Assembly (NCBI GenBank): GCA_021847605.1 | Contig: JAJZQN010000007.1 | Span: 62,001 to 126,000, forward strand | Reading direction: 5' to 3' | DNA from: Pseudomonadota bacterium | GTDB lineage: Bacteria > Pseudomonadota > Alphaproteobacteria > Sphingomonadales > Sphingomonadaceae | DNA length: 64,000 bases | In this document: piece by piece, positions 28,583 to 37,230 of the stretch | How positions within the stretch are numbered: position 1 is the first letter of the stretch | Layout: every line of letters begins with the position of its first letter | The notes under the pieces: model-generated | What the model was told of the DNA's origin: nothing | The model's database searches: none | The model's input: only the letters and a program-made list of their open reading frames with translations | Program-made: the position numbers and the translations under genes

Positions 28583-28624
28583 TAGAGTGCGCGACCTGCG
28601 TCGGATTTAACGCAGCGCGCTCTA
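28583..28624. repeat. Second imperfect palindromic repeat
   Basis: TAGAGTGCGCG and CTGCGT on the left pair with ACGCAG and CGCGCTCTA on the right, with small bulges and a loop around 28603-28609. The last four bases include the stop codon of the minus-strand TPR-like gene (28622-28624). Together with the repeat just upstream it fills the whole intergenic gap. Confidence 0.55.
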
Positions 28625-29116
28625 GGATAGCAGCCGTTCAGTCACCAGAACGGCGCGATCCAGCGCGGCTGAATTGAGGCAACGACTGGCACAATGGGCC
28701 TGCTGCTGTTTCAATCGCGTCAGCATCGCGTGGGCGCTGTCCATATTGCCCAACCGTGCCTCTGCCACAGCCAGTCCTGACATGGCACCTGGGTGTCCCA
28801 TCCGACTGACGGACAAAGATTGCAGAAAAGATCGGCGCGCTGCTTCAGCATTTCCTTGGCCAAGGGAAGTCATGCCAAGCAGGAAACGCACCTGTCGACT
28901 GTCGGTCCGCCCATATAGATCGGACAGGATAGGGTCAGCCTCGGCATAACGCCCCTGCGCCACCAGATTGCCCGCCTTGGCGATCAATTTACCCGTGCCG
29001 GACAACGGACCGGCATCCATTGCCCAATAACGCTGGCCACCAGTTTGAGCATTGGCCGGTGTCAGTGCCGGAAGAGTTGCCACGCAAAGCAAAGACAGCA
29101 GAGAAACGAAGCGCAT
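28622..29116 (-). CDS. Exported TPR-like protein of unknown function
   Basis: The 164-aa protein has a signal peptide (about residues 1-23, cleavage after ANA). Helical repeats resembling tetratricopeptide units follow (about residues 40-140), for example QGRYAEADPILSDL and GNMDSAHAMLTRLKQQ. Two cysteines near the C-terminus (HCASRC) could form a disulfide. TPR proteins usually bind partner proteins, but no partner is evident here. It stands alone, with a short gap to the GNAT gene upstream. Confidence 0.65.
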   Translation of the reverse strand: MRFVSLLSLLCVATLPALTPANAQTGGQRYWAMDAGPLSGTGKLIAKAGNLVAQGRYAEADPILSDLYGRTDSRQVRFLLGMTSLGQGNAEAARRSFLQSLSVSRMGHPGAMSGLAVAEARLGNMDSAHAMLTRLKQQQAHCASRCLNSAALDRAVLVTERLLS

Positions 29117-29198
29117 ACCGATCTCCTTCCCGTGATGGTAGAAAACTATCCAGCCAACAGGGGGGCGTCAAATCTGAATTGCATTATGAAACCATTTG

Positions 29199-29678
29199 TC
29201 ACAAATCTCGAAACATCACCAGCGCATCGACCTTGTCGCCACGCGGATGGGCGAACGCACCGGGCAGGCGGCCGACTATGGCAAAGCCCATCCCTTGCCA
29301 TAGTGCTACGGCTCGTTCGTTGGTGGAAATGACGAAATTGAACTGCATCGCCGTGAAACCAAGTTCCCGCGCCAGATCGAAGGACGCCGCGCACATGCGC
29401 CGCGCAACACCACGTCCAGTCGCGCCCTGTGCGGTCACATAACCCGCATTGGCAACATGGGCGCCGCCGCCGGTCTGATTGGCGCGAACGTAGAAAATGC
29501 CGGATACCGCGCCGTCCTCCTCCAGCACACGAACGGTTCGCTCTGGTGCAAGCCACAGGGAAAGGGCCGCTTCCCGACTCATAGTACGGGGTGTCGCCAA
29601 TGTTTCGCCAGCGCGGATTACCGGCTCCAATATCGTCCAGATGATGTCATGATCTGCCGCCGTTACGGCACGGATCAT
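29199..29678 (-). CDS. GNAT-family N-acetyltransferase
   Basis: The 159-aa protein has the GNAT fold. A beta-bulge segment GYVTAQGATGRGVARRMC supplies the acetyl-CoA phosphate loop (Q-x-x-G-x-G-x-A type), and VISTNERAVALWQGMGF is the conserved C-terminal region. Substrate is unknown. The start at ATG 29678 overlaps the mazG stop by 4 bases, so it is translationally coupled to mazG. An association with nucleotide clean-up is only a guess. Confidence 0.82.
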   Translation of the reverse strand: MIRAVTAADHDIIWTILEPVIRAGETLATPRTMSREAALSLWLAPERTVRVLEEDGAVSGIFYVRANQTGGGAHVANAGYVTAQGATGRGVARRMCAASFDLARELGFTAMQFNFVISTNERAVALWQGMGFAIVGRLPGAFAHPRGDKVDALVMFRDL

Positions 29679-30463
29679 GCACCTTTTTCCTGCCGCTTGG
29701 CCGCCTGCCACAGCTCTTCCTTTTCCTCCAGCAAAGCCGCGACAAAGCCATTCCCGGCCATATCCTCCATTGCCCGGAATCGGCGTTCAAACTTATAATT
29801 TCCTTTACGAAGAGCATCTTCTGGATCAATATTGAGATGACGCGCGAGATTGACCACCGCGAACAGAAGGTCGCCCACTTCCTCTTCACGCTCTGCCTGG
29901 CTGGTGGCCGCGCGTACTTCTTCCAGTTCCTCTACAACCTTATCGACGACACGAGCCGTATCGGGCCAGTCGAACCCGGTCCGCGCCGCGCGTTTCTGCA
30001 ATTTCTCGGCCCGCAGCAATGCGGGCAGGGCGCTCGCCACACCGGCCATCGCGCTCGGGTCCGGTTCTTTCTCTGCCCGTTCAGCCGCCTTGATGACCTC
30101 CCACTGGGCATGCCCATCCTCACGCCGCGCACCTTCTCCAAACACATGGGGATGCCGCCTGATCATCTTCTGCGTGATGGAATCGATCACATCCTGCAAT
30201 TTGAAATGCCCGGCCTGCTCCGCCATCCGGCTGTGAAATGCGACCTGCAACAACAGATCGCCCAGTTCGTCGCGCAACCCAGCCATGTCATTATGGGCGA
30301 TCGCGTCGGCCACTTCATAGGCTTCCTCGATCGTGTAGGGCGCGATGGAGGCAAAATCCTGTTCAATATCCCATGGGCATCCTGTTTCAGGATCGCGCAA
30401 CCGCGCCATGACCTGGGCGAGCGGCATGATGTCGGCGGGACTGGCTTCGGGAAGATCGGGCAT
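29675..30463 (-). CDS. mazG: Nucleoside triphosphate pyrophosphohydrolase MazG
   Basis: The 262-aa tandem-domain protein hydrolyses (d)NTPs to monophosphates. Both MazG halves are present: RLRDPETGCPWDIEQ and YTIEEAYEVADAI in the first, and DWPDTARVVDKVVEELEEV with EVGDLLFAVVN in the second, supplying the acidic metal-binding residues. I set the start at ATG 30463; residues further upstream are not family-like. The IS30 element begins about 80 bases upstream of the start and could change its expression. Confidence 0.93.
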   Translation of the reverse strand: MPDLPEASPADIMPLAQVMARLRDPETGCPWDIEQDFASIAPYTIEEAYEVADAIAHNDMAGLRDELGDLLLQVAFHSRMAEQAGHFKLQDVIDSITQKMIRRHPHVFGEGARREDGHAQWEVIKAAERAEKEPDPSAMAGVASALPALLRAEKLQKRAARTGFDWPDTARVVDKVVEELEEVRAATSQAEREEEVGDLLFAVVNLARHLNIDPEDALRKGNYKFERRFRAMEDMAGNGFVAALLEEKEELWQAAKRQEKGA

Positions 30464-30589
30464 GATGGGAACGGTTCCGGCTAAGGGTAGGATGAGGATA
30501 TGGCCCATCGATAGGGACTGCACAGTCTACTGGCCAGCCCCAGGCGGTTTCGATTTGAAGTGCGACACCCGAGGTGATGCGTAGCATTT

Positions 30590-30621
30590 CATCCGGGGTT
30601 GGGCGAGCCCCACCCCGGATG
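30590..30621. terminator. Strong hairpin inside IS30, downstream of transposase
   Basis: CATCCGGGGT (30590-30599) pairs with ACCCCGGATG (30612-30621), then GGGC with GCCC, leaving a 2-base loop and one internal mismatch. It lies just after the transposase stop, in the direction of mazG. It probably blocks read-through from the transposase gene into mazG. Confidence 0.55.
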
Positions 30622-30628
30622 GCAAAAT

Positions 30629-31633
30629 TTATCCGGCCTTGAGAAGGGCGATCTGCTCACCCAGGACCTCATGCGGGGTGCGATAGCCCAGGCACTTGCG
30701 AGGTGTGCTGTTGAGGCGATCGGCAACGGCCTGGATCTCCTTGTCCGACAGCAGCGCGATGTCGGTATTGGAGGGTAGGAAGCGCCGTATCCGCCCATTG
30801 CAATTTTCCACGCCGCCTTTTTGCCAGGGCGCTGAAGGCAGACAGAAATAACTGGTGATGTCGAGCCTGTTTCGCAGCATTGCGAAGGCGGCGAATTCTG
30901 TGCCTCGATCGAAGGTGATGCTGCGCCGGAGGGAAGGGGGCAGAGCATGCAAATGCCGATCAATGCCAGCCATGACACCTGCGGAATGCCGGCTCGGATT
31001 ACGCGCGAGGAACGTGAACCGGCTGCGTCGCTCGACCAGCGAGGTGAGATTGGCTTTGCCATATTCTCTCCTGAAGATCAGGAGATCGCCTTCCCAATGT
31101 CCAAAACTGCTGCGATCCGCGATTTCCTGCGGCCGTGCGCCGATCGTGTTAACTACAGGGATATGGAGACCGCGTGGCTTTCGACCATAGCGTTGCCGGC
31201 GCGAACGGCGGGCAACAGGCAGATGGCACCACAGGCCCTGACTTCGTCCGTCCGGCCCGTAGACAAACTGGTAAATGGTCTCGTGACAGACGGCTTCATG
31301 ATTACCGCGATGGCGTCGAAGGTAGCCCGCAATCTGCTCCGGCGACCAGGCTGCTGACAAGCGGTCGGCGATATAGGCGGCGAGCTCGGGCTTTCGGGCG
31401 ATCTTGCCGCCACGCACTCGGCGTCTGTCTGCCATCGTTTGTGCGGCGGTCGGAAAATAGCCACGAAACAGCGGCTCTTCATCGAGATGCCGGTTGCGTT
31501 TGAGCTCCCGATAGATGGTCGAACGATGTCGCTGCAGCACCGCTGCTATCTGCTGCACCGACCGCCCGGTTGCCGCCAATCGATAAATGTCCCGCCGCTC
31601 GTCCAAACCCAGATGCTGATAGCCGTTCATCAT
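30629..31633 (-). CDS. IS30-family transposase
   Basis: The 334-aa DDE transposase has an N-terminal helix-turn-helix (RSVQQIAAVLQRHRSTIYREL) and the IS30 catalytic core. The acidic residues are in FGHWEGDLL (Asp), ITFDRGTEFA (Asp) and KGGVENCNGRIRRF (Glu). The C-terminal LNSTPRKCLGYRTPHEVL is a strong family mark. Start ATG 31633 follows AGGAAGG at a good distance. No stop or frameshift is seen, so it should be active. Confidence 0.95.
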   Translation of the reverse strand: MMNGYQHLGLDERRDIYRLAATGRSVQQIAAVLQRHRSTIYRELKRNRHLDEEPLFRGYFPTAAQTMADRRRVRGGKIARKPELAAYIADRLSAAWSPEQIAGYLRRHRGNHEAVCHETIYQFVYGPDGRSQGLWCHLPVARRSRRQRYGRKPRGLHIPVVNTIGARPQEIADRSSFGHWEGDLLIFRREYGKANLTSLVERRSRFTFLARNPSRHSAGVMAGIDRHLHALPPSLRRSITFDRGTEFAAFAMLRNRLDITSYFCLPSAPWQKGGVENCNGRIRRFLPSNTDIALLSDKEIQAVADRLNSTPRKCLGYRTPHEVLGEQIALLKAG

Positions 31634-31792
31634 GTGCCTTCCTGGAAAAGGGATCAAACCCCTATAAATCCTAGAATTTCGCACTTCGATTTAGAATCCA
31701 CCCCCATCGTCGAGATAAGATTGATAATATATATTATGTTAAACACGCACAGGTGCAAATTCAGCAGAAACTGTCTATCTCGCCGTTTCCTT

Positions 31793-32425
31793 TTACGGCC
31801 TCAGCACCATCTCACCATTCTCGACGCCCCAGCTTTTCAGCCGCGATAACAAATTCATGCCGATCACATTGGTACCGCCAAAGGCCGGCGATACCACGAC
31901 TGGCAGATCGCTGGCTTTGATCGGTCCGATGGTCAGCATGGCGATATTCGATCGCTTGGCCTCCACCTGACCATTGGCGGTATTCATGATGACGCCGGGA
32001 TCGCCGACATCATAATTCAGCCCGCTGCTGCGCGCCGTCTGATCTGACAAAGCGGTAAAGGTCGCTCCGCTGTCGATCAGGAAACGGGCTGATGTTCCAT
32101 TTATGTTCCCATCGACCCAGAAATGTCCGTCCGGTGCCACCGGAATGCGCAACGCCTGCCCCTCGGCAATGGGTTTGGGCAGCGCTGCTGGCGCGTCCCG
32201 GCTGACCAGTTCTTCGCCATCATCGGCCCAACGCCCGGTCATCCATCCCTGCCCCTGGGCCAATTTGAGCAGACCGAGCAACCCGGCGAATATCGCTACC
32301 CACAGCAACACCATGCGCAGCAATCCGCCCCACGCAAGCCGCCGCCCGATCAAAGAAGAACCAACCAGTATAATGGCCAGCACATACCAGAGGGTCGATG
32401 CCGCCTGATCCGTGCCGTCGCCCAT
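31793..32425 (-). CDS. Membrane-anchored retropepsin-like aspartic protease
   Basis: The 210-aa protein has two predicted membrane helices near the N-terminus (about residues 10-27 and 35-54). A single retropepsin-type domain follows, with the catalytic motif FLIDSGATFTALS and the downstream NVIGMNLLSRL. The family usually reads DTGA; here it is DSGA, as in pepsin-like C-terminal lobes, so activity is plausible. Such proteins act as dimers. Substrate is unknown. It is the last gene of the long minus-strand series, overlapping the MBL gene by one base. Confidence 0.82.
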   Translation of the reverse strand: MGDGTDQAASTLWYVLAIILVGSSLIGRRLAWGGLLRMVLLWVAIFAGLLGLLKLAQGQGWMTGRWADDGEELVSRDAPAALPKPIAEGQALRIPVAPDGHFWVDGNINGTSARFLIDSGATFTALSDQTARSSGLNYDVGDPGVIMNTANGQVEAKRSNIAMLTIGPIKASDLPVVVSPAFGGTNVIGMNLLSRLKSWGVENGEMVLRP

Positions 32426-33216
32426 CAGTTGCCCTGCCCTGCCAAATCCAGTTGTACGATCATGCCGTCATAGCCCGGTTCGACGCCATTAGGGAGGCTA
32501 TGGCACAATGTCGCATAATCCATGCTCTGGTCCATATGGGTCAGGATGGCGCGCGCTGGGCGGGCCGCTTCGATCCCGGCCAGCGTCATCGCCAGATGGG
32601 CATGGCTTGGATGCGGTTTTTCCCGCAACGCATCGACCACCCAAATATCGATCCCATCATAGAGTGCCAGCATATCAGCCGTTATCGCATGAAAATCGGT
32701 CGCGTAGCCGATCGTCCGTCCACCATGGGCAAAGCGAAAGCCGGTCGACCATATGTCGCCATGTGGCTGATCCACGCAGGCAATATCGATGTCGCCGATC
32801 CGCAATCCATCCGGCAGGATATTCGGCTCTATCGTCGGGTGATAGCCATTGGCCCCTTCGAACGCATAGGTAAAGCGCTGCCGCAACAACTTCATTGTCT
32901 GGGCACGAGCATAACCGGGTACCGGCGCACGGCGATGATGATAGATTTGGCGTACGTCATCCAGCCCATGACTATGGTCGGCATGATCATGCGTCCACAG
33001 GATGGCATCGATATCGATGACGTCGGCGGCCAGCAGCTGCGCCCGCATATCCGGCGATGTATCGACCAATATGCGCGTGGTCGGGCTTTCCACCAAAATC
33101 GAAACGCGGGTCCGCCGGTTTTTCGGCTCGGCGGGATCGCATGCACCCCAGTCATTACCGATACGCGGCACCCCCGAAGAGGTACCGCTGCCCAGCAAGG
33201 TCAGCTTGAAACTCAT
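32425..33216 (-). CDS. MBL-fold metal-dependent hydrolase (PhnP-like)
   Basis: The 263-aa metallo-beta-lactamase-fold protein starts with LTLLGSGTSSGVPRIG, followed by the metal motif THDHADHSHGLDD. Further ligands are likely in YATDFHAI and PSHAHLAM. This sequence style resembles PhnP-type phosphodiesterases acting on cyclic phosphates. It overlaps tatD by 4 bases and the protease gene by 1 base. The tatD-MBL pairing downstream of metG and holB is common in alphaproteobacteria and may point to nucleic-acid or nucleotide processing. Substrate is unproven. Confidence 0.85.
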   Translation of the reverse strand: MSFKLTLLGSGTSSGVPRIGNDWGACDPAEPKNRRTRVSILVESPTTRILVDTSPDMRAQLLAADVIDIDAILWTHDHADHSHGLDDVRQIYHHRRAPVPGYARAQTMKLLRQRFTYAFEGANGYHPTIEPNILPDGLRIGDIDIACVDQPHGDIWSTGFRFAHGGRTIGYATDFHAITADMLALYDGIDIWVVDALREKPHPSHAHLAMTLAGIEAARPARAILTHMDQSMDYATLCHSLPNGVEPGYDGMIVQLDLAGQGN

Positions 33217-33986
33217 ATCACCTTGGAAAAGAGCGTGCGGAAATTGGCCGATGTCGCCTCCGCCAGTTGCTCGACACTTTCACCCCGCAAATTGGCAAGA
33301 AAGGCGGCTGTGTCAGCGACGAAGGCCGGCTCGCACGGCTTGCCTCTATGCGGCACCGGGGCAAGGAAGGGGGAGTCCGTTTCAATCAGCAGTCGTTCCA
33401 GCGGCAACCGTGCCGCCGTCTCCTGCAAGTCGCGCGCGCTCTTGAACGTCACAATACCCGAGATACTGATATAAAAGCCCAGTTCCATCGCGGCGTCGGC
33501 AAAGGCGCCGCTGGCGGTGAAACAATGGATGACGCCGCTATACGGCCCCTTCTCCATTTCATCCCGCATGATCGCCAGCGTATCGTCTTCCGCCTCGCGC
33601 GTATGGACGATCAGGGGCAGTCCGGTTTCTCGACAGGCGGCGATATGCGACCGGAAGCTGCGTTGCTGCCGTTCCCGATCGCTATGGTAATAATAATAAT
33701 CGAGGCCGGTTTCCCCAATCCCGACCACCCGCGGGTGAGCCGCGCGCTCGACCAGCTTGGCGGTATCGATATGGGGATGTTCGTCCGCCTCATGTGGGTG
33801 AATACCGACGGTTGCCCATACATCCGGTTCACGGACCGCCGTTCCCAGCACATCGTCCCATTCGCGTTCGCGGGTGGCGATATTCAGCATCAGGCCAATC
33901 CCCCTCTCCCGCGCACGGTTCAGCACATCGGCCTGTTCTTCGATCAGGCCTTTGTAATTCAGATGGCAATGGCTGTCGATCAGCAT
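33213..33986 (-). CDS. tatD: TatD-family metal-dependent DNase
   Basis: The 257-aa TIM-barrel hydrolase has the metal motif DSHCHLN at residues 4-10, IGETGLDYYYYHSDRERQ (catalytic Glu), VHTREA and LIETDSPFLAP. TatD enzymes are 3'-5' exonucleases involved in DNA repair and degradation. It sits between metG and an MBL hydrolase, matching the conserved metG-tatD (ycfH) arrangement. Confidence 0.93.
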   Translation of the reverse strand: MLIDSHCHLNYKGLIEEQADVLNRARERGIGLMLNIATREREWDDVLGTAVREPDVWATVGIHPHEADEHPHIDTAKLVERAAHPRVVGIGETGLDYYYYHSDRERQQRSFRSHIAACRETGLPLIVHTREAEDDTLAIMRDEMEKGPYSGVIHCFTASGAFADAAMELGFYISISGIVTFKSARDLQETAARLPLERLLIETDSPFLAPVPHRGKPCEPAFVADTAAFLANLRGESVEQLAEATSANFRTLFSKVI

Positions 33987-33989
33987 GGC

Positions 33990-35558
33990 TCAGCCCTCAG
34001 CCTCGGTCAGTTCAAGGCGCGGGAAAAGCGGCTTGGGCGCCGCCAGCACGAAACCGCTTTCGGCCAGCGACGAATACCAGTGACCACCGATCGCCGCAAA
34101 GCCGCGCGCATCGTCTGGCACACCCATATGGTCGAGCAGCGCCGTAGCGCTCGCCGGAATAACGGGCAGGATAGCAACAGCCAATTGCGCAATGGCAATG
34201 TAGAGCGTTGCCAGCACCGTCTCCATCCGCTGCGGATCGCTCTTGCGCAGCGTCCAGGGCGCCTGCGCATCGATATACTGGTTACAGGCAAAGGCCGCCC
34301 GCAACCAATGGTCGATGGCCACAGAAGGAGCGAGATCATTCATCGCGGCCGGCATATCGGTCCACACCACGCGGTCGATCAAAGCGAACAGATCAGTGTC
34401 GGCAGCATCATGGCCGTTGACCGGCGGCAACCTGCCCTCGCAATTCTTGGCGATGAAGCTCAGCGTGCGCTGCGCCAGATTGCCAAATGCATTGCCCAGG
34501 TCGCTGTTCGCCCGCTGGACGATCGCCTCGGCGCTATAGCTGCCGTCATTGCCAAAGGTCACTTCCGACAGCAGGAAATAGCGCAACTGATCCACTCCGA
34601 ACCGTTCGGCCAGTTCCATCGGATCGGCGACATTGCCCAGTGACTTCGACATTTTTTCCCCGCGATTGAGCAGGAAGCCATGGCCGAACACCTGTTTTGG
34701 CAAGGGCAGCTTCGCACTCATCAGGAAAGCCGGCCAATACACCGTATGGAACCGCACGATGTCCTTGCCGATGATGTGAGTGATGTCGCCACCCTCGGCC
34801 CAATAGCGCGCCATGCGTTCGGCATCGTTCGGATAACCGCAACCGGTCAGATAATTGGTGAGCGCATCGACCCACACATACATGACATGGCCGTCGCTGC
34901 CCGGCACCTTGACACCCCAGTCGAAACTGGTGCGCGATACGCTCAGGTCCGACAAGCCACCCTCGACGAACCGTAAAATCTCGTTGCGGCGGCTGTCGGG
35001 CTGAATGAAATCAGGCTGGCTCTCATAAAGCGCCAACAGCTTTTCCTGATAGGCGGACAGGCGGAAAAACCAGCTTTCCTCCACGGTCCATTCGACCGGC
35101 GTCCCCTGCGGAGACAATTTGACGCCCCCTTCCCCTTCGATGATTTCCTTCTCGTCGTAAAAGGCTTCGTCGCGAACCGAATACCAGCCTTCATAACGCC
35201 CCAGATACAGGTCGCCATTCGCCTCCATCGCCTGCCAGATCGCCTGGCTGGCGCTATGATGATCCGGCTCGCTGGTGCGGATGAAACGATCGTAGCTGAT
35301 GTTCAGACGCTCGTTCATCTCGCGAAAATAGCCTGACATCTCGTCGGCCAGTTCGCGCGGTTCGATACCACGGTTGCGCGCCGTCTGCGCCATTTTCAGG
35401 CCATGCTCATCCGTGCCGGTCTGAAAGAAGACATCGCGGCCCATCATCCGCTGAAACCGGGCGACCGCATCGGTGGCGATCACTTCATAGGCATGGCCGA
35501 TATGGGGACGGCCATTGGGATAGGAAATGGCGGTGGTGATGGTGAAGGGTGTGGACAT
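33990..35558 (-). CDS. metG: Methionyl-tRNA synthetase
   Basis: The 522-aa class I synthetase charges initiator and elongator tRNA-Met. It carries the HIGH motif as HIGHAYE near residue 19 and KMSKSLGN (KMSKS loop). It is the short form without the C-terminal EMAP-type tRNA-binding domain. I set the start at ATG 35558 (MSTPFTITTAISYPNG); the upstream open frame is not family-like. tatD follows 3 bases after its stop. Confidence 0.96.
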   Translation of the reverse strand: MSTPFTITTAISYPNGRPHIGHAYEVIATDAVARFQRMMGRDVFFQTGTDEHGLKMAQTARNRGIEPRELADEMSGYFREMNERLNISYDRFIRTSEPDHHSASQAIWQAMEANGDLYLGRYEGWYSVRDEAFYDEKEIIEGEGGVKLSPQGTPVEWTVEESWFFRLSAYQEKLLALYESQPDFIQPDSRRNEILRFVEGGLSDLSVSRTSFDWGVKVPGSDGHVMYVWVDALTNYLTGCGYPNDAERMARYWAEGGDITHIIGKDIVRFHTVYWPAFLMSAKLPLPKQVFGHGFLLNRGEKMSKSLGNVADPMELAERFGVDQLRYFLLSEVTFGNDGSYSAEAIVQRANSDLGNAFGNLAQRTLSFIAKNCEGRLPPVNGHDAADTDLFALIDRVVWTDMPAAMNDLAPSVAIDHWLRAAFACNQYIDAQAPWTLRKSDPQRMETVLATLYIAIAQLAVAILPVIPASATALLDHMGVPDDARGFAAIGGHWYSSLAESGFVLAAPKPLFPRLELTEAEG

Positions 35559-35635
35559 GGCGCACTCCCTAAAACGAAACGAAGCCGGAGGGAACATGCG
35601 ACGAGGCGGAAATCGCCGAAAAGAAAAGCGCGACC

Positions 35636-36607
35636 CTATGCCGTGCGAGGTGCCAATGCCGCCACATGGCCGGCCAGTTCGAAAACGACGGCGGCCGGGT
35701 CGAGCGACAATATGATGGCCCCGCCCGCCAATTGTCGGGCCTTTTCCCAACGATCAAGGGCATCGCCCAGCGCAACGCCCTGTCGTTGCCGCGCAGCCTC
35801 CGCCAGATAGGCCGGCACCCGCTCCAGAAAAGCCTCATAGCGCGGCTTTGCAGACTTGATCGACAGGGCTTTGGCCAGCGCCAGCCTTTGCCGGTTCCCC
35901 TCATCCCCCTGCGTCGCGATCATGTTGAGCGACGCCTCTATATCGGACAGATTCAACCCCGCGTAGCGCAAAGCCTTACCCGGTGATCCTTCGCCAGCCC
36001 GCACCAGCGCGTCGATCTCCTGCGGCGACAAGCTGTCGTCCATTGATTTCAGTACGGCCCGCATTTGACCGGCATTAAGCGGATCGAACCGCAACATGCG
36101 GCATCGCGACCGGATCGTCGGCAGCAATCGCCCCGGCGCGTGGCTGACCAGCAGGAACAGCATGTCCGCTGGCGGCTCCTCCAATGTCTTGAGCAACGCA
36201 TTGGCCGCGCCACGCTCCAGATCGTCCGCGCTGTCGATCACCACTACGCGGCGTGTCGACAATGATGGCGCCGACTGGATCAGCCGGTGCAGCCCGCGCA
36301 CCTGATCCACGCTGATATTCCGGGCCGCCACACCATCTTTTTCGAGCGGCGCCAGTTCGGCATAGTCCGGATGAGCCGACGCCTCGATCAGACGGCGGAT
36401 CGGATGCCCTTCGGGAACGGTCAGCCCCGGCTCCGACACCGCCGGTCCCGCCGCATCCGCCAGCAAACGCAGCGCCAGCGATCGGGCAAAGCCTCCCTTG
36501 CCGATCCCCTTCGGACCCGCAAGTATCCAGCCATGATGCATGCGCGCGCCCTTCGCGGCGGCCAGCATCGCTGCCGCCTGCACATCATGGCCAAGAAGCA
36601 TGGTCAT
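35636..36607 (-). CDS. holB: DNA polymerase III delta' subunit
   Basis: The 323-aa AAA+ clamp-loader subunit has the P-loop variant GPKGIGKGGFAR, VVVIDSADDLERGAANALLK and the sensor region RSRCRML. The zinc-finger cysteines seen in E. coli HolB are missing: the matching stretch between residues about 45 and 80 has no cysteine. It helps load the beta clamp on DNA. The start at 36607 overlaps the tmk stop by 4 bases, the classical tmk-holB pair. Confidence 0.92.
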   Translation of the reverse strand: MTMLLGHDVQAAAMLAAAKGARMHHGWILAGPKGIGKGGFARSLALRLLADAAGPAVSEPGLTVPEGHPIRRLIEASAHPDYAELAPLEKDGVAARNISVDQVRGLHRLIQSAPSLSTRRVVVIDSADDLERGAANALLKTLEEPPADMLFLLVSHAPGRLLPTIRSRCRMLRFDPLNAGQMRAVLKSMDDSLSPQEIDALVRAGEGSPGKALRYAGLNLSDIEASLNMIATQGDEGNRQRLALAKALSIKSAKPRYEAFLERVPAYLAEAARQRQGVALGDALDRWEKARQLAGGAIILSLDPAAVVFELAGHVAALAPRTA

Positions 36608-37230
36608 GGCAGCAGATCGTCCAGCGCCGCGAGAAGGCGCCCTGTCACGACATCGGCTTCACCGGACGCATCCACCCGCCTTACCCGTTCATGTTCCCGA
36701 TCGACGAAGCGGTTAAAGGCTTGAGCGACCTGTGCATGAAAATCGCTGCTTCTGCCACCGATACGATCAGCAGCATCGCCATCGCGGGCATGGGCGCGCC
36801 GCTCGGCCTCTCCCTCCGGCAAGGTCAGGATGAACGTGCGGTCCGGCAGGAAATTCTGGCTCCCTATCCGATGCAGCGTCAATATATCGTCGTCGCTGAG
36901 CGCCCCCTGCCCCTGATAGGCGCGGCTGGAATCCAGAAAACGGTCGGATAGCACCCACGCGCCCCGTTCCATCGCCGGACGGATCGTCTTTTCCACATGA
37001 TCGGCCCGTGCCGCTGCGAACAACAGAGCCTCGGCCCGCGCGCTCCAGCGATCGGCGCCCCCCGTCAGCAACAGAGAACGGATCGCTTCCGCTCCTTCGC
37101 TGCCCCCCGGTTCGCGGGTTTCCACGACTTCGATATTTTTGTCACGCAAAGCGGTGGCCAGAGCGCGTAACTGAGTGGATTTCCCCGCGCCCTCCCCGCC
37201 TTCCAGCGTGATAAATCGCCCCTGCGTCAC
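36604..37230 (-). CDS. tmk: Thymidylate kinase
   Basis: The 208-aa enzyme phosphorylates dTMP to dTDP. It has P-loop LEGGEGAGKSTQ, the DR motif in LSDRFLDSSRAYQG and the TREPGG substrate loop. I place the start at GTG 37230, which forms a GTGA overlap with the dacA stop (37227-37229); a TTG at 37257 would be inside dacA and is less likely. It overlaps holB downstream. Confidence 0.94.
   Translation of the reverse strand: MTQGRFITLEGGEGAGKSTQLRALATALRDKNIEVVETREPGGSEGAEAIRSLLLTGGADRWSARAEALLFAAARADHVEKTIRPAMERGAWVLSDRFLDSSRAYQGQGALSDDDILTLHRIGSQNFLPDRTFILTLPEGEAERRAHARDGDAADRIGGRSSDFHAQVAQAFNRFVDREHERVRRVDASGEADVVTGRLLAALDDLLP

Larger units (their letters stand above)
30543..31702. mobile_element. 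IS30-family insertion sequence
   Basis: A complete IS30-type transposase gene is flanked by imperfect inverted repeats of about 32 bases. The left end reads GGCGGTTTCGATTTGAAGTG; the complement of the right end reads GGTGGATTCTAAATCGAAGT. Both share the core GAAGTGCGA (30557-30565; complement at 31679-31687). CCCA occurs directly outside both ends (30539-30542 and 31703-31706), a candidate 4-base target duplication. The element is about 1.16 kb, a normal size for the family, and appears intact. Confidence 0.75.

Noticed and set aside
33267-34643. 458-codon plus-strand open frame over tatD and metG
   Set aside because: Antisense to TatD metal motifs and the MetRS C-terminal half; no recognisable fold.
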